The position numbers were made by a program, and so were the translations under genes. A DNA stretch of 64,000 nt from Rhizophagus prolifer (taxonomy: Eukaryota; Glomeromycota; Glomeromycetes; Glomerales; Glomeraceae). The DNA is taken from positions 1 to 64,000 of the forward strand of contig NQWY01024827.1 in NCBI GenBank assembly GCA_019425655.1, written 5' to 3'. Below the pieces are notes generated by a model, which was not told where the DNA came from, ran no database searches, and saw nothing but the letters and a program-made list of their open reading frames with translations. This document shows, one piece after another, positions 1-8,285 of the stretch; position 1 is the first letter of the stretch, and each line of letters begins with the position of its first letter.

Positions 1-67
1 TAGCAGGTAGCAGTGAAGCTATTACCTGAGACCTATAATCTGCAACCTGAACCTTATATACAACCTT

Positions 68-91
68 TAGGGTGGTTTTAGCAGAGGGGCT

Positions 92-124
<33 letters not shown>

Positions 125-176
125 CCTCTAGCGCCGATGGTACTGCGATAAGCGGGAGAGTAGGTCGCCGCCAGTT
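68..176 (+). rRNA. rrf: 5S ribosomal RNA
   Basis: Component of the large ribosomal subunit. The sequence carries the family hallmarks: CCATTCCGAACACAGAAGTT in the first half, GCGCCGATGGTACTGC in the middle and GGGAGAGTAGGTCGCCGCC near the 3' end, which can pair with the GGTGGTTTTAGC start to close helix I. It lies about 70 bases from the left edge, so this is probably the end of an rRNA operon whose 23S gene is outside the window. Ends are judged by eye to within a few bases. Confidence 0.95.
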
Positions 177-182
177 TTTTTA

Positions 183-216
183 AACCTTCATTCTTTTTTG
201 AGTGAAGGTTTTTTTT
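183..216 (+). terminator. Rho-independent terminator after 5S rRNA
   Basis: A 10-pair stem (AACCTTCATT with AGTGAAGGTT) is followed by a run of T. It directly follows the 5S gene and probably ends the rRNA operon. Confidence 0.85.
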
Positions 217-548
217 GCTTTATAGCTAAGTACTTTCCTATAAAATTTGTTTTAACAGCCTTAATCAACTGAATAATTGAGGTTTTTTATGCCTTATATT
301 ATAGCCAAGACTGTATTCTTTATACCAATAACTGATAACATTTTATTATTTTTTAGAAACAATCTTTTTATTCTTTGCATTTTAGTTATACCTAACTTAT
401 CATTATAAATTTTAATCAATTAATAAGTGATAAAGTAATTAGAACTAATGAGTTTAAATTCTAGTTTTAATGATAGAAAACATTTAGAACTAATGGAGAA
501 ATAGTTTTAAAAATTAATTCTGATGGTAGTGAATTAAATCAAAGAAAA
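217..548. other. AT-rich gap with no recognised gene
   Basis: This stretch separates the rRNA operon terminator from the 3' end of the RNase P RNA gene. It is strongly AT-rich and the only internal structure I notice is a short direct repeat, TTAGAACTAATG-like, near 439 and 485. No open frame of credible length is present. It may hold the terminator of rnpB, but I see no convincing hairpin. Confidence 0.5.
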
Positions 549-839
549 GAGAAGCGCTATAAGCCGGATTCTGTTAAAGCTTGTTATTTATCTACGTTTT
601 ACATTACTACAAAACTTGAGCTGCTTACCCCTCATCAACGGACGGGCCGCCCTTGACTGATGATATACTTAGCATTGCACCGCATAGAGTTTACCTGGTT
701 TCACTACAGCCGAACTGTACATACTTTCTGTTGCACTTGTCCTATTCTCTCAAATGACGGATGTTATCCGCTATGCTGCCCTACGGTGTCCGGACTTTCC
801 TACCCAAATTGAAATTTGAATCAACAAGCCACGCTTCTC
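549..839 (-). ncRNA. rnpB: RNase P RNA (class A)
   Basis: Catalytic RNA that removes the 5' leader of pre-tRNAs. Read on the minus strand it begins GAGAAGCG and ends CGCTTCTC, which pair as P1. Just inside are the universal AGGAAAGTCCGG (P4 5' strand) and the 3' AATCCGGCTTATAGCGC segment. GGACAAGTGCAACAGAAAG and GTGAAACCAGGTAAACTC, typical of the specificity and central regions, are also visible. About 290 bases, a little short compared with the enterobacterial RNA, as is usual in this phylum. The M64 peptidase gene ends 25 bases upstream on the same strand. Confidence 0.93.
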
Positions 840-844
840 ACTTG

Positions 845-852
845 CAAAAATA
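845..852 (-). promoter_or_regulatory. -7 box of the rnpB promoter
   Basis: On the minus strand the sequence is TATTTTTG, an exact match to the Bacteroidota -7 consensus TAnnTTTG. It lies 5-6 bases before the predicted first base of the mature RNA (839), the usual distance to a start site. I do not see a good TTTG -33 box. The promoter lies in the 25-base gap after the M64 gene, so rnpB can be transcribed independently. Confidence 0.6.
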
Positions 853-864
853 ATTAATAACTTT

Positions 865-2226
865 TTAATTCTTGATCATTTTTCTAGATAATATCATTTC
901 ACCCTTATTATATACATTAATGAAATAAATTTGAGAAGTTAATTTTGAAACATCTATTTTTTCTCGTTTGTTCAAATCGATAGTTTGCTTTTTGATAAGC
1001 TTACCAGAGTTGTCAGTTATTCTCACTTCTGTTTTCTCTGTAAAGCCAGATTTGCTTTCTATAATTATGAAATCTTCCGCAGGATTTGGATATAAAGTAA
1101 AATCATATTGTTTTGACCTTAAATCTGAAATACCTAACTCAGTTTTATTAATAGTCCATGAAATTGTAGAAAGGTGTATTGTACTATGATTGTTGGTTCG
1201 AACCATTGTTGTATTATCATAAACACTGAAAAGAACCGTATTATTTCCAATATTCAATTGACTTGGTAGAATTGTAATATTGTTGACATCATTTTGAAAA
1301 GTAGTTCCATTGATTTTCCATTCAGATTTTAAAGTATTAGGAACTGGTAAAATTAAGTTTACTGATAAATCAACATTTGAGTTCGTATTAATTGTAGCAG
1401 AATTAGAAGGTGTGAAACTATCGATAGGATTTTTTACAGTATGTATTTTTTCGATTAATGTTTCTCTGCAGACATTACAAAATTGTCTATTCAGGTAGCG
1501 CATTTCACAATTTTGATGTGGACGATACCAAGCTGTATTCTCTGTAAATTGATAGATCCCGATATTTCCTGTATTGAGCCAGTTTTTCCAACGAACCGTT
1601 TCCGGGTCTGATGTTTTTGTTTTATTCGGAGACTCGCCGGAGCCGGAGAACCAATATTCATCCGCTAATTTGCCGAATGAATGCCCTAACTCGTGATATG
1701 CCACATCAGGAGCTTGATCATTTCTGGAAAGAAAAGCATAAGTCCCACCACAACCACCATATTCGGTATCATTTCCTAAAATTAGAGCAATGTCAAATTC
1801 AGGAATGTTTGCGGCCAAAGTTTGAGTCACTTTAGTCGTGTTTCCGTAGATGCAGCGATGTGTTCCGGAAGTATCATAAGAAGTATTAAAATAATTGGTT
1901 GGGTTTGAGACGGGAATAACAGGTTCTGTAACGTCAGAAGCAGTTCCAGGATGTTTTACACCACTTTCTTGAGAAATCACTTTCAGGGCGTAGACATTGA
2001 AATAATTTTTATAGTTGGAATAAGGCGGTTTATTCATTAAATAATTCGAAACAAAAGTTGCATCTTGCATAAAGGCAGCCTGCTCACTGGCTGTATAGCC
2101 ATCTCCTAAGATTACCAGATTGATTCTTTTGTCCTTTGTGCCGTTTTCTAATAAAGGAATCAAATCAAATATCTGGCTGTATGATAAATTGAAGATCAGA
2201 AAGCATAATAAGTAGAAATTTTTCAT
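865..2226 (-). CDS. Secreted M64-family metallopeptidase with T9SS sorting tail
   Basis: Probable zinc endopeptidase of the IgA-peptidase M64 family, exported and secreted through the type IX system. Residues 1-18 form a signal peptide ending SYSQ. The zinc motif HELGH is at residues 178-182, followed by an acidic DEYW that fits the third ligand region. After a beta-rich middle domain the last ~75 residues (FTLYPNPAEDFIII... to ILSRKMIKN) form a typical type A T9SS C-terminal domain. The gene follows a lipoprotein gene with only 2 bases between them, so the two are probably cotranscribed. Substrate unknown; the family name does not establish that immunoglobulin is cleaved. Confidence 0.85.
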   Translation of the reverse strand: MKNFYLLCFLIFNLSYSQIFDLIPLLENGTKDKRINLVILGDGYTASEQAAFMQDATFVSNYLMNKPPYSNYKNYFNVYALKVISQESGVKHPGTASDVTEPVIPVSNPTNYFNTSYDTSGTHRCIYGNTTKVTQTLAANIPEFDIALILGNDTEYGGCGGTYAFLSRNDQAPDVAYHELGHSFGKLADEYWFSGSGESPNKTKTSDPETVRWKNWLNTGNIGIYQFTENTAWYRPHQNCEMRYLNRQFCNVCRETLIEKIHTVKNPIDSFTPSNSATINTNSNVDLSVNLILPVPNTLKSEWKINGTTFQNDVNNITILPSQLNIGNNTVLFSVYDNTTMVRTNNHSTIHLSTISWTINKTELGISDLRSKQYDFTLYPNPAEDFIIIESKSGFTEKTEVRITDNSGKLIKKQTIDLNKREKIDVSKLTSQIYFINVYNKGEMILSRKMIKN

Positions 2227-2228
2227 AA

Positions 2229-2720
2229 TTATAGTTTTAGAGTGAAAAGTAGGGTAGAGCGATCATTTTCTGTTTTATGGATTTCCAGTTTTGAGATATT
2301 GCCATAGTCATTGTAACGGTAAAAAAACTCAGCTTTATTAAGTTGTCCAATTTGTTTTTCCATAGATTCTTGTCCATAAGATTCAAAGACCGGTGAGAAA
2401 GGATTATCAATATTAGCGGTTTTATATACCTGATTATTCCTGTCGAAAAGGACTATTTTATAAAATGTATTGGTGATGTCTTTTGCTGTTCCAAATTCTT
2501 CATTTTTAAAAAAGCCATCAGATACTTTTTTATCAATTAGTGTTATGATTTCTTTCCCGTCAGCCGTTTTTTCTCCTTCAAAGAAAAGGTAAACCATTTT
2601 GGATTGTGGCTTTTCATTCTTTTTATCCATTTCCGGATCTGACCGTACAATTGATTGATTGGTACAACTCATAATCAGAATGAAAAGAAAAAAGAAATTG
2701 GCAACTTTATTGTTTAACAT
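2229..2720 (-). CDS. Hypothetical lipoprotein
   Basis: A 163-residue protein with a lipoprotein signal: a hydrophobic stretch FFFLFILIMSC with the lipid-accepting cysteine near residue 19. The rest is polar and contains no domain I recognise; residues from about 40 onward look like alternating beta strands (MVYLFFEGE, FYKIVLFDR, FFYRYNDY, LLFTLKL). It is the first gene of a two-gene unit with the M64 peptidase and is divergent from an ECF sigma factor 71 bases away, so it could be an anchor or inhibitor for the protease, but that is inference only. Confidence 0.75.
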   Translation of the reverse strand: MLNNKVANFFFLFILIMSCTNQSIVRSDPEMDKKNEKPQSKMVYLFFEGEKTADGKEIITLIDKKVSDGFFKNEEFGTAKDITNTFYKIVLFDRNNQVYKTANIDNPFSPVFESYGQESMEKQIGQLNKAEFFYRYNDYGNISKLEIHKTENDRSTLLFTLKL

Positions 2721-2791
2721 TTGTTTAACAAAATAATTTAAATCTCAATAAATATCTCCCAAACGAATAAATTCTTATCTTCGTTTCCGGA

Positions 2792-3286
2792 ATGGAAAAC
2801 AAACAGAAAGAATTTTCTAAGTTAATTAAAGATAATCAGGGACTTATCATAAAAGTCTCGCGTCTTTATACCCATTCTTTGGAAGATCAGGAGGATCTTT
2901 TTCAGGAGATTGTGTTACAACTCTGGAAATCTTACGACTCATTCCAGGGCAATTCGAAGATATCCACTTGGATGTACCGTGTGGCGCTGAATACAGCTAT
3001 CACTTTGTTCAGAAAAAAGACAAAGCAACCACAGACAGATGAATTGCAGGATTTTCACAGCAAAAACTATTTAGAAGATTCGGACGAAAAGCAACAGCAA
3101 ATCTCTTTGTTATATAAAGTGATCAAAATGCTGCCAGATGTAGAGCGGGCTATTGTAATGATGTATCTGGATGATGAACCTTATAAAGAAATTGCGGAAA
3201 CACTTGGTATCACAGAAGTGAATGCAAGGGTGAAAATGAACCGATTAAAAAAAACATTAAAAGAACTAATGATAAAGCATGCCTAA
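2792..3286 (+). CDS. RNA polymerase ECF sigma factor
   Basis: A 164-residue sigma-70 family factor of the extracytoplasmic function type. Region 2 is at about residues 10-75 (QEDLFQEIVLQLWKSYDSF, then STWMYRVALNTA, the core-binding and -10 recognition part). Region 4 is at about residues 110-160 with a helix-turn-helix (PYKEIAETLGITEVNARVKM). There is no region 1 or 3. The stop overlaps the start of the next gene by 8 bases, the usual arrangement for a sigma factor and its membrane-bound regulator. TATCTTCG at about 2776 resembles a -7 box. Confidence 0.9.
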   Translation: MENKQKEFSKLIKDNQGLIIKVSRLYTHSLEDQEDLFQEIVLQLWKSYDSFQGNSKISTWMYRVALNTAITLFRKKTKQPQTDELQDFHSKNYLEDSDEKQQQISLLYKVIKMLPDVERAIVMMYLDDEPYKEIAETLGITEVNARVKMNRLKKTLKELMIKHA

Positions 3287-3962
3287 TCAAGACTTTGATA
3301 TAGATTCTCTGAAAAAATCTTGGCAAGACCAGGTGATTTCTGATGATTATAATCAGGAGGAAATCGAAGTGATGCTGAATAAAAAATCCAGAAATTATGT
3401 AAAATACATTCTGTGGATCAGTGTTGCAGAATTTGTAATTTTCGGGATCATCAATTTTATAGCCTTGTTCTCGAATAGCTTCCATACAGATTTTACCAAT
3501 ATTCTTAACAAACTGCAAATAAAGAATCAAAATGAGGTGGAGTTTTCTTTGGACAAAATTTATAATGTAATGAAGATTGCCAGTCTTGTGATAACAGGTG
3601 TCTTTGTTGTTATTTTTTATTCTAATTATAAAAAAATCAATGTAGAATCGAATCTCAAAAAATTCATTATTCACATTATCAAATTTAAAAAAACAGTTAA
3701 TCTGTTTATTTTCAGTAATATATTGTTGCTGTTTTTATTTATCGGAAGCTTTACAGCTTTTATTATCTTCACCATTAAAAAGCAAAATATTCAGATTGAT
3801 AATCCAACATTCTGGGGATTAATAACAGGTGTGATATTCAGTCTTTTGGTGTGTATCGTTCTCATCTTGCTTTATTACAAAATTGCCTACGGAATTATAT
3901 TGAAGCGACTTTCTAAGAATTTGAAGCAGTTAGAAACCATAGATTCTCAAAAAGACTATTAA
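3279..3962 (+). CDS. Membrane protein, probable anti-sigma partner
   Basis: A 227-residue protein with a soluble N-terminal ~45 residues (QDFDIDSLKKSWQDQ is typical of proteins placed after ECF factors in this phylum) followed by four predicted transmembrane helices: about residues 48-68, 105-122, 143-165 and 178-202. It overlaps the sigma factor gene by 8 bases, which points to translational coupling and a regulatory partnership. I see no classical zinc-binding anti-sigma motif (HxxxCxxC), so the role rests on position and topology. Confidence 0.75.
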   Translation: MPNQDFDIDSLKKSWQDQVISDDYNQEEIEVMLNKKSRNYVKYILWISVAEFVIFGIINFIALFSNSFHTDFTNILNKLQIKNQNEVEFSLDKIYNVMKIASLVITGVFVVIFYSNYKKINVESNLKKFIIHIIKFKKTVNLFIFSNILLLFLFIGSFTAFIIFTIKKQNIQIDNPTFWGLITGVIFSLLVCIVLILLYYKIAYGIILKRLSKNLKQLETIDSQKDY

Positions 3963-4056
3963 TTAAAATACGGCCACGTATGGCTCGCGCAGTTTGATCT
4001 ATCAGATTGTTTCAAGTATAATTAGTTTTCAATTATGACGTTGCGACATTTTTCCC

Positions 4057-4064
4057 TATCTTTG
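4057..4064 (+). promoter_or_regulatory. -7 box upstream of nusB
   Basis: TATCTTTG matches TAnnTTTG and is followed by CACCCATT, then the nusB ATG 24 bases downstream, giving a leader of about 18 bases. No well-spaced TTTG -33 box is evident. Confidence 0.5.
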
Positions 4065-4087
4065 CACCCATTAAAAGTTCTTTGAAA

Positions 4088-4993
4088 ATGCTGGGAAGAA
4101 GACAAATCCGCGAAAAAGTTGTAGAAACGCTCTATTCTTATTATCAAAACCCCATCAAGTATGATGTTCTGGAGAAAAATATGTTCTCAGAAATCAACAA
4201 AATCTATCATCTTTATATTTACGAACTTAATTTTCTGGTAGGTCTGAAGCGTTTAGCAGAAGATCAGATCGAAATCGGGAAAAACAAATTCCTCAAAACG
4301 AATGAAGATGAAAATCCTAATCAAAAATTTGTTCGAAATCAAATCTTAATTCAGTTAGAAGATAACGAAGAAAGAAGAAGTTTCTCCGAGAAACACAAAG
4401 AACTGATCTGGGATCCGAATGATGAAATTTTGGTGAAAACTTTTCAAAGAATCAAAGCTGGAAAACGTTATCAGGATTATATGGCTGATAGCGAAATTTC
4501 TTTCGAAGATGACCAAAAATTCATTGGTAAGTTGTTCCTGAGATATGTTGCGGAAAATACGGATCTGCATGACAGATTTGAAGAGAAAGAGATGTCTTGG
4601 GCGGATGATTTCCATATCGCCAATTCAATGATTCAGAAAACGATTGGTTTTATGAAGGAATCAGAAGCTTCTCACACATTAATCAAAATGCTGAAAGATG
4701 ATGAAGATGAAGATTTTGCAAGAAAACTGGTGAGACAGGCGCTTAATAACTGGGACGAAACCGAAAAAAAATTGGAGTCGAAACTATTAAACTGGGATCT
4801 GGAAAGGATTTCTTTAATTGACAGAATTATTCTGGTTGCGGCAATTACGGAATTGGACAGTTTCCCATTGACAGCTTCCAGAATTATTATTAATGAGTAT
4901 ATTGATGTTTCCAAAGTGTACGGAACAGACAAATCCAATGTTTTTATCAATGGGATTCTAGACAAATACACAAAAGATATTAATCGGATATAA
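4088..4993 (+). CDS. nusB: Transcription antitermination factor NusB (long form)
   Basis: NusB binds boxA RNA with NusE/S10 and promotes antitermination in rRNA operons. The protein starts MLGRRQIREKVVETLYSYYQ and is 301 residues, twice the enterobacterial length; the long form with an extra helical N-terminal part is usual in Flavobacteriia. The recognisable NusB fold is in the C-terminal half, including WDLERISLIDRIILVAAITEL and FINGILDKYTKD at the end. I chose ATG 4088; a TTG six bases upstream is also in frame but unlikely given the promoter position. Followed closely by a DUF1573 lipoprotein and yajC in the same direction. Confidence 0.92.
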   Translation: MLGRRQIREKVVETLYSYYQNPIKYDVLEKNMFSEINKIYHLYIYELNFLVGLKRLAEDQIEIGKNKFLKTNEDENPNQKFVRNQILIQLEDNEERRSFSEKHKELIWDPNDEILVKTFQRIKAGKRYQDYMADSEISFEDDQKFIGKLFLRYVAENTDLHDRFEEKEMSWADDFHIANSMIQKTIGFMKESEASHTLIKMLKDDEDEDFARKLVRQALNNWDETEKKLESKLLNWDLERISLIDRIILVAAITELDSFPLTASRIIINEYIDVSKVYGTDKSNVFINGILDKYTKDINRI

Positions 4994-5052
4994 CCCAATA
5001 TATTAGAAATCACAAAAGCGATAATATAAGACAACTAAAAATATTATTACAT

Positions 5053-5553
5053 ATGAAATCAATCAAAATATTAGCAGTAGCTGCACTTTGCACATTGGCT
5101 TTTTCTTGTAACAAAAAAGAAGAAACAGCTTCTTCTGCAGAAAACTTAGATTCTGCCCAGGCAAAAACTGTGGTTGACGCACTTTCCCAACATGAAACGC
5201 CGGAAGAATCTGAGATGTTGAAAGAAGCCCAAAGCAAGCCATTGACAACGATCGCTTTCAGCGAAACTGACCACAACTTTGGCGACATCAAAAAAGGCGA
5301 AAAAGTAGAGCACGTTTACGAAGTGACCAACACAGGAACTAATCCGTTGATTATCTCTAATGTTAAACCAGGTTGCGGATGTACAGTTCCAGATTATACA
5401 AAAGAGCCGATCTTACCAGGGAAAAAAGGTAAAATTACTTTACACTTCGATTCTACAAACTTCGACGGATCAGTTAATAAAATAGCTGATGTTTTCCTGA
5501 ATGTAGAAAAAGCACCGGTTCGTTTAACATTCTCAGCTAACATTTTACCATAA
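5053..5553 (+). CDS. DUF1573 domain lipoprotein
   Basis: A 166-residue lipoprotein: signal sequence with lipobox LAFSC, Cys at residue 19. A Glu/Ala-rich linker is followed from about residue 63 by a DUF1573 domain, an immunoglobulin-like fold seen in FNFGDIKKGEKVEHVYEVTNTG-type sequence, with the diagnostic VKPGCGCTVPDYTK segment. The domain is very common in Bacteroidota but has no defined biochemical role. It lies 59 bases after nusB and 4 bases before yajC; the nusB-DUF1573-yajC order is, to my knowledge, a conserved arrangement in this clade. Confidence 0.88.
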   Translation: MKSIKILAVAALCTLAFSCNKKEETASSAENLDSAQAKTVVDALSQHETPEESEMLKEAQSKPLTTIAFSETDHNFGDIKKGEKVEHVYEVTNTGTNPLIISNVKPGCGCTVPDYTKEPILPGKKGKITLHFDSTNFDGSVNKIADVFLNVEKAPVRLTFSANILP

Positions 5554-5557
5554 GATT

Positions 5558-5887
5558 ATGCTAACAATATTTTTACAGGCAGCCCCGGCGCAGTCTATGA
5601 CACCAACACTTTTGATGATCGGATTGATGTTCGTCGGATTTTATTTTCTGATGATCCGCCCGCAGATGAGAAAACAGAAACAGGAGAAATCTTTCCAGGA
5701 AGCATTGAAGCCGGGCGCAAAAGTAGTTACTACTTCCGGAATGCACGGAACGATCTTTTCGGTTAATGAAGATGGTGTGGTTTTAGAAACTTTAAGCGGA
5801 AAACTAAAATTCGAAAAAGCGGCAATTTCCAGAGATTTTACAATGGCCAGATTCCCGGAAACTTTTGGAGTAGATAAAAAGAAATAA
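5558..5887 (+). CDS. yajC: Preprotein translocase subunit YajC
   Basis: Small inner membrane protein that associates with SecDF in the Sec export pathway. One transmembrane helix at about residues 16-35 (TLLMIGLMFVGFYFLMIRPQ) carries the diagnostic IRPQ at its cytoplasmic end, followed by a basic stretch (MRKQKQEK) and the conserved LKPGAKVVTTSGMHGTI beta domain. 109 residues, normal length. It closely follows the DUF1573 gene and is followed by a strong hairpin. Confidence 0.95.
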   Translation: MLTIFLQAAPAQSMTPTLLMIGLMFVGFYFLMIRPQMRKQKQEKSFQEALKPGAKVVTTSGMHGTIFSVNEDGVVLETLSGKLKFEKAAISRDFTMARFPETFGVDKKK

Positions 5888-5910
5888 TATTAATTATTAT
5901 TCTAAATATA

Positions 5911-5941
5911 AATCGCCCGAAATCGAAGATTTCGGGCGATT
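5911..5941. terminator. Bidirectional terminator, yajC / thioredoxin-like genes
   Basis: A perfect 14-pair stem (AATCGCCCGAAATC, loop GAA, GATTTCGGGCGATT) lies between the convergent yajC and 5984 genes. The flanks are T/A-rich on both sides but lack a pure T run. Confidence 0.75.
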
Positions 5942-5983
5942 ATTTTATCATCAAATCAACGGTTTTCAAAAATTAACAAATCA

Positions 5984-6541
5984 TCATTTCGTCACTTGAT
6001 CAATAAACTCCAATACCGAATCCTTGCTCCAATCCATAGAACTATCTTCTTTTTTCAGGATTCTCCCATCTTTTCCAATCAGATAAGTTGTAGGAAAAGC
6101 AACAGGTAAAATCTTCGGATCCAAAGGACTTTCCGCTATGTAAACAGGCACTGTATAATTATTTTCTTTTAAAAATTTTTTCACATCTTCCTCTTGATCT
6201 TGCATGGCAATCAGGGCAAATTCAAGCTTATCTTTTTTCAATTGATAGAGCTTCTCAATCGTCGGCCATTCCGTTCTGCAAGGCGGACACCAGGTTCCCC
6301 AAAAATTCAGGAAAAGCACCTTTCCTCTTAAGCTTTTCAGATTGGTACTGCTTGTGTTAATTCCTTTCAGATCAATATTCAAAACATCTTCAGAAAGCAT
6401 CGTTTCATTATTGATTTTCGCTACCGTTGGGCTCATCGCGATCTGTTCCGACACAAAATCACGAAGCGGTTTTATCAAGGCAAATGCTGACAAAATAAAG
6501 ATGATGATTATATAAATCAGATTTTTCTTCAGAAATTTCAT
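5984..6541 (-). CDS. TlpA-like membrane-anchored thiol-disulfide oxidoreductase
   Basis: A 185-residue thioredoxin-fold protein facing the periplasm. Residues 7-24 are a membrane anchor (LIYIIIIFILSAFALIKP). The active site WCPPC is at residues 84-88, inside the typical FLNFWGTWCPPCRTEWP segment, and the cis-proline region is AFPTTYLIGKDGRI near residue 155. It probably reduces or resolves disulfides, for example in cytochrome maturation or peptidoglycan-linked thiol redox. It follows another thioredoxin-like gene by 11 bases, so the two are probably in one operon with aroC. Confidence 0.88.
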   Translation of the reverse strand: MKFLKKNLIYIIIIFILSAFALIKPLRDFVSEQIAMSPTVAKINNETMLSEDVLNIDLKGINTSSTNLKSLRGKVLFLNFWGTWCPPCRTEWPTIEKLYQLKKDKLEFALIAMQDQEEDVKKFLKENNYTVPVYIAESPLDPKILPVAFPTTYLIGKDGRILKKEDSSMDWSKDSVLEFIDQVTK

Positions 6542-6552
6542 CCGGATTAAAT

Positions 6553-7119
6553 TTAAAGTAATTCCAAAAGTTCCTCAATCGTATCGAAGCCTCTGTTTTT
6601 AGCATAATAAGTCTGCAATTCCACATAGAACTGGTCTTTCGTGAATTCTTCCGGATTCGCTTTATGTTTGTTCAAAAGCTCAGTCCCGTGTTTTGGTCTC
6701 GGTCCCCAATGGGCGATTTCATTAAAATCTTCATCCAGGAAAATAACAATCGGAATCGATTTGCCACCATTGGTCAAGTAATTATCAATCAAACTTGGTT
6801 CCTGGTCACGGTAAATTATCCTGACTTCGAATTGCTCAAAAAACTTAACCACAACAGGAATCACCTGGCTTGCATCACCACACCAAGATTCAGAAATAAT
6901 CAGGATTTTTCCCCGAAAGTTTTTTTGTGCAAACTTTTCAACCTGTTCAGAATTCGGAAGGTATTTCTCCCACATTCTGTTCATTCTTTGGATACCTAAT
7001 CTGTAATATTCTGCATAATCAGCTTCTTGTGTGTCTTTTGGATTGCCTAATCTCTCTCCGGCATCACGAAGATATTCTGTGTAAGAAACAGCGTTGTCCC
7101 AATATTGTTTGATGTTCAT
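6553..7119 (-). CDS. Thioredoxin family protein with a single active-site cysteine
   Basis: A 188-residue cytoplasmic protein of the thioredoxin-like group found in Bacteroidota and Firmicutes. The active-site position reads SESWCGDASQVIP, so only one cysteine (WCGDA) remains where classical thioredoxins have CxxC; this is usual for the family. SIPIVIFLDEDFNEI marks the cis-proline strand. There is no signal peptide. Its start overlaps the aroC stop by one base (TAATG), indicating translational coupling. Function unknown. Confidence 0.82.
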   Translation of the reverse strand: MNIKQYWDNAVSYTEYLRDAGERLGNPKDTQEADYAEYYRLGIQRMNRMWEKYLPNSEQVEKFAQKNFRGKILIISESWCGDASQVIPVVVKFFEQFEVRIIYRDQEPSLIDNYLTNGGKSIPIVIFLDEDFNEIAHWGPRPKHGTELLNKHKANPEEFTKDQFYVELQTYYAKNRGFDTIEELLELL

Positions 7120-8156
7120 TATATTTTTCTGGTTTTATTAATTAAATACATATCTGCTAAAACAAAAGCGGCTAAACTTTCTACAATAGGAACAGCTCTT
7201 GGAACTACACAAGGGTCGTGTCTTCCTTTGCCTTCAATGGTTACGGTTTCGCCATCTTTATTGATGCTTTCCTGCGGACGGAGAATTGTTGCCACCGGTT
7301 TGAATGCTGCGCGGAAATAAATGTCCATTCCATTAGAGATTCCACCTTGGATTCCTCCGGAAAGATTGGATTGAGTTGTTCCATCTTGGTTGAAAAGGTC
7401 ATTGTGTTCCTTTCCTGTCATTTTTGCACCACAAAAACCGCTTCCGTATTCAAAACCTTTGCAGGCATTGATGTTCAGCATTGCTTTTCCCAATTCGGCG
7501 TGTAGTTTGTTGAAAATTGGTTCACCCAAACCAGTCGGAGCATTTTTGATAACACAAGTTACCGTTCCGCCAATCGTGTTGCCTTCTTTTTTGATTTCCT
7601 TGATTCTTTCAATCATCTTTTCAGCGGTTTCCTCATCCGGACAACGAACAATATTACTTTCGGTTTTAGAAAAATCCAAAGCCTGATAGGGTTTCTCACA
7701 GAAGATCTCACCAACTGAAGAAACATACGCATTAATTTCAATTTTCGGGAGAAGTTGTTTGGCTAAAGCTCCGGCAACGACCCAATTCAAAGTTTCACGA
7801 GCAGACGATTTTCCGCCGCCGCGATAATCCCGGATTCCGAATTTTTGGTCGTAAGTATAATCGGCGTGACTAGGGCGATAAGCCTGTGCGATGTGATCGT
7901 AATCTTTGGAACGCTGGTTTTCATTCTCAACAATGAAGCCGATTGGCGTTCCGGTCGTTTTTCCATCAAAAATCCCTGACAGAAAACGAACTTTATCGCC
8001 CTCTTTTCTTTGTGTAACAATAGCAGATTGTCCTGGTTTTCTGCGATCCAGTTCTTGTTGAACTTTCTCAATATCGATTTCCAGACCAGCGGGAAAATTG
8101 GTAATAATTCCGCCATAAGCTTCTCCGTGACTTTCGCCAAAGGAAGAAAGCGTCAA
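7119..8156 (-). CDS. aroC: Chorismate synthase
   Basis: Last step of the shikimate pathway: EPSP to chorismate, needing reduced FMN. The sequence contains the family signatures TFGESHG-like [13 protein letters not shown] near the start, [17 protein letters not shown], and [12 protein letters not shown]. The coordinates use an in-frame TTG (345 residues). However, the frame is open upstream and encodes FNVLGNFL directly before [10 protein letters not shown], which matches the usual N-terminus of the family; at the place where the initiator Met is expected (8180-8178) the codon is AAG. No ATG, GTG or TTG exists between the TTG at 8156 and the upstream stop at 8207. The start is therefore uncertain. 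Confidence 0.93.
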   Translation of the reverse strand: MTLSSFGESHGEAYGGIITNFPAGLEIDIEKVQQELDRRKPGQSAIVTQRKEGDKVRFLSGIFDGKTTGTPIGFIVENENQRSKDYDHIAQAYRPSHADYTYDQKFGIRDYRGGGKSSARETLNWVVAGALAKQLLPKIEINAYVSSVGEIFCEKPYQALDFSKTESNIVRCPDEETAEKMIERIKEIKKEGNTIGGTVTCVIKNAPTGLGEPIFNKLHAELGKAMLNINACKGFEYGSGFCGAKMTGKEHNDLFNQDGTTQSNLSGGIQGGISNGMDIYFRAAFKPVATILRPQESINKDGETVTIEGKGRHDPCVVPRAVPIVESLAAFVLADMYLINKTRKI

Positions 8157-8273
8157 AAAGTTTCCTAAAACATTAAACTTTAATCTGCGTCTAACGTTAC
8201 AAATTTACTGATTAAAAACTTATTTTTAAATAAATTGACAGTCTATTATCCATCAGTCTATTATCTGAAAATC

Positions 8274-8281
8274 TATCTTTG
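8274..8281 (+). promoter_or_regulatory. -7 box upstream of the SDR gene
   Basis: TATCTTTG matches TAnnTTTG. Its last base is only 5 bases from the ATG at 8286, so a transcript starting at the usual distance would be leaderless or nearly so. Confidence 0.45.
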
Positions 8282-8285
8282 CAAA

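Noticed and set aside
865-3962. Protease, lipoprotein and sigma pair as a mobile or acquired island
   Set aside because: No integrase, tRNA, direct repeats or shift in base composition; families are ordinary for the phylum.
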